NCBI RefSeq assembly: GCF_008087665.1
Contig: NZ_CP042912.1
Span: 558,001-622,000, forward strand
Direction of reading: 5' to 3'
Source of the DNA: Mariniblastus fucicola
GTDB lineage: Bacteria > Planctomycetota > Planctomycetia > Pirellulales > Pirellulaceae
Length of the DNA stretch: 64,000 nt
The translations under genes and the position numbers were made by a program. The notes below the pieces were generated by a model. The model ran no database searches and was not told the origin of the DNA. It worked only from the letters and a program-made list of their open reading frames with translations. Below, piece after piece: positions 62,489-64,000 of the stretch; position 1 is the first letter of the stretch; the number at the start of each line of letters is the position of its first letter.

Positions 62489-64000
62489 TTAGCCAGAGCC
62501 CTGCAGAGGCTTCGCTTTTTCGGCTGGTGCGGAATCAGCGTTCGGTTCGGGTCGCGGCGGAACTTTTCCAGCCTCGATCCACTTTCGAATTTCAGCTTCG
62601 GCGTTCTTGATGAAATCCGAACTGGCAATCTTCTTTAGTGGCGAGAACATCTTTTGAATCGACTGCTTTTCACGTTGCACGTCTGTCTGAGCCTTAAGAC
62701 GAATTTCTTCGTCCGCCATTCTCGCACGCAGGTCCATCGGATTCTCCAGATCGGTATATGTTTGCAAGATCTTGCGAGCGTCTTCTTCCTTGCCGTCCTC
62801 GATCGCCTTTTCAATTTCCTTCTGATAGATCTGCCGCAACACTGCCAGCGAAAGGATCTCGTTCTCCAGACCCGTGACCACACCCTTGGCCAACAAACGA
62901 ATTTCGTCGTTGGTGATCGTCGTTTCCAGTTCGTCGCGGAAGCCAGGGATCACCGGGATTTTCTTGAGACGTCGACCACCGCGGCGAACCAACAACATCC
63001 GCATGTCGTCGCTCTGTGGAATCTCGATCTCGCCTCGCCAGTCAGTCTTGCCGTGGTACTCAAGTTCCGTCGTAATGTCATCAGGTTCGACCGTCACGAT
63101 GTCGTAACCTTCGAGCGGTTCAGGTTCTTCTTCGCCACGCGAAACCAGTCGAAGAACGGTTGAGCCGTTGCTCGGGCGAATCACAAGTGCCAGTTTTTCG
63201 GCTCGTTTACTTTTCCGTCCGGCCAAAGGTGCACGAACAGAAGAGAAAACCATCCCGTTGATCACGGTTCCCTCAATTGCTTCGATGGCGATAAACGTAA
63301 ACGGAACCGCATCCAGTCTGACAACGTTTCCGTTTCTGTCAGTACGAACGACGACAGGCAACAGCCGGTCCGATTCGCGTACATAGCACGGCGAACTTTC
63401 AATCGGAACGACTACAGGTTGTAGGTTTTCATTGATTTCGGTGCGAACACAGGCTTCGATACCGCGGGCACGAAGTTCTGCCTTGTTGGTCTTTCCGACT
63501 TCATCGATACGGGCCAGCGGCATGAATGCACGGCTCAAAACTTTCGCCGCAAGCGGTCCAACGGAAGACATCAGTCCTGTTCGGGAAGTACCCGTGGGGC
63601 CGATTTGACGCGTGCGAGCATCGATCTCTCGCACGTCGATTCTGTACTCGCCCGCGACGGTTCGAACACGCACGATCATCAGTTTGTCATAGAACTCAAG
63701 CTCGGGTTCGGCAAGAATGCTTTCGACGATAGAGTCCTCAACATCGGAGTGCAGCAACTTCCAACGCCACTGGCTGGGAGGCGTGCCAGCGACCACGTTC
63801 CAACCGCTGGGATCGAGAAGTTGGCAGTCAGTTTCAATTCGTCGGCAAATTTCTTCCTCGCTGTCGATCAACGCAGGCGAACCATCAAGGCAAACCCAAA
63901 CGGCAACCTGATAGGGTCGCGTCTCCCAGGCCCGCTGACTGGCGGCAGGCTCTTGAGCAATTTTGACCGACCGGAACTCGCCACGCCAGGCTGGTGCCGT
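62489..64000 (-). CDS. Unrecognised large protein, 5' end beyond the window
   Basis: The frame is open from the stop at 62489 through the window edge at 64000, so at least 503 residues are present and the start lies outside. The TTG at 63871 need not be the start: upstream residues (RSVKIAQEPAAS, ETRPYQVAVWVCLDG) look like exported or surface-type sequence. The middle has beta-rich segments (LPVVVRTDRNGNVVRL, VVSRGEEEPEPLEGYDIVTVEPDD). The last 150 residues are helical and charged, with QIYQKEIEKAIEDGKEEDARKILQTYTD, then Pro/Ala/Glu tail. I do not recognise a family. It may be a secreted or periplasmic protein. Confidence 0.75.
   Translation of the reverse strand, partial: TAPAWRGEFRSVKIAQEPAASQRAWETRPYQVAVWVCLDGSPALIDSEEEICRRIETDCQLLDPSGWNVVAGTPPSQWRWKLLHSDVEDSIVESILAEPELEFYDKLMIVRVRTVAGEYRIDVREIDARTRQIGPTGTSRTGLMSSVGPLAAKVLSRAFMPLARIDEVGKTNKAELRARGIEACVRTEINENLQPVVVPIESSPCYVRESDRLLPVVVRTDRNGNVVRLDAVPFTFIAIEAIEGTVINGMVFSSVRAPLAGRKSKRAEKLALVIRPSNGSTVLRLVSRGEEEPEPLEGYDIVTVEPDDITTELEYHGKTDWRGEIEIPQSDDMRMLLVRRGGRRLKKIPVIPGFRDELETTITNDEIRLLAKGVVTGLENEILSLAVLRQIYQKEIEKAIEDGKEEDARKILQTYTDLENPMDLRARMADEEIRLKAQTDVQREKQSIQKMFSPLKKIASSDFIKNAEAEIRKWIEAGKVPPRPEPNADSAPAEKAKPLQGSG

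Overview
This window looks like chromosome of a planctomycete, probably Pirellulales/Pirellulaceae-like. This is inference from gene content, not from a marker gene. The clues are a DUF1559 protein with a type IV pilin-like N-terminus, a PEP-CTERM secreted protein, DUF1080 and DUF1593 secreted proteins, an FHA protein paired with a sigma factor, long Asp/Asn-rich pseudopilins, and a mix of ATG, GTG and TTG starts with only occasional Shine-Dalgarno sites. A KDO-CMP synthetase gene (kdsB) fits a Gram-negative envelope. I see no phage, insertion sequence or CRISPR array.

Layout. 0-9 kb: a radical SAM gene cut by the window edge, mutM, an orphan trpB, two secreted proteins (DUF1080, DUF1593), an EamA transporter, then thyA and folA. 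8.7-12 kb: hpf-ptsN-HPr (a nitrogen-PTS-like set) followed by an RNase E/G gene. 12-16.5 kb: a sigma factor and FHA pair, tRNA-Gly(GCC), trigger factor and a TetR regulator. 16.6-22.7 kb: a HemW/HemN-like radical SAM enzyme beside a GcvH-like lipoyl protein, then a BlaI repressor and a 1,107-residue M56 (BlaR1-type) sensor behind a promoter with two palindromic operators. 22.8-29.4 kb: a relic of a GH51 arabinofuranosidase, gyrA, a membrane-anchored terpenoid-cyclase-fold protein and folP. 29.5-30.3 kb: a PEP-CTERM protein.

30.8-48.2 kb is the dominant feature: ten genes in one direction encoding a type IV pilus/type II secretion-like machine. In transcription order they are a PilB-like ATPase, PilT, a second PilB/GspE ATPase, GspF, GspG, a second pilin-like protein, GspH-like, GspI-like, a giant (about 1,560-residue) GspK/PilX-like protein and GspJ-like, closed by a strong intrinsic terminator. 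No secretin, prepilin peptidase or GspC/L/M gene lies in the window. 48.5-54.7 kb: two uncharacterised exported proteins, an EboD-like sugar phosphate cyclase with an SDR epimerase, and a DUF1559 pseudopilin-like protein. 55.4-60 kb: kdsB, pyrG, a DUF1844 protein and a membrane protein with a cysteine-free thioredoxin-like end. KdsB uses the CTP that PyrG makes. 60-64 kb: a FadJ-like beta-oxidation fusion and an unrecognised large protein that runs off the window.

The most unusual signals are: (i) a family of short GGC-TTCC-GCC hairpin repeats that sit directly on stop codons, including a 186-bp nested inverted repeat between two convergent genes; (ii) the BlaI/M56 pair, whose sensor has a very long extracytoplasmic region in place of a penicillin-binding domain; (iii) the pilus-like locus with a giant minor pseudopilin and a GspF carrying an inserted membrane hairpin; (iv) an intrinsic terminator upstream of the FHA-sigma operon, suggesting a leader or small RNA.
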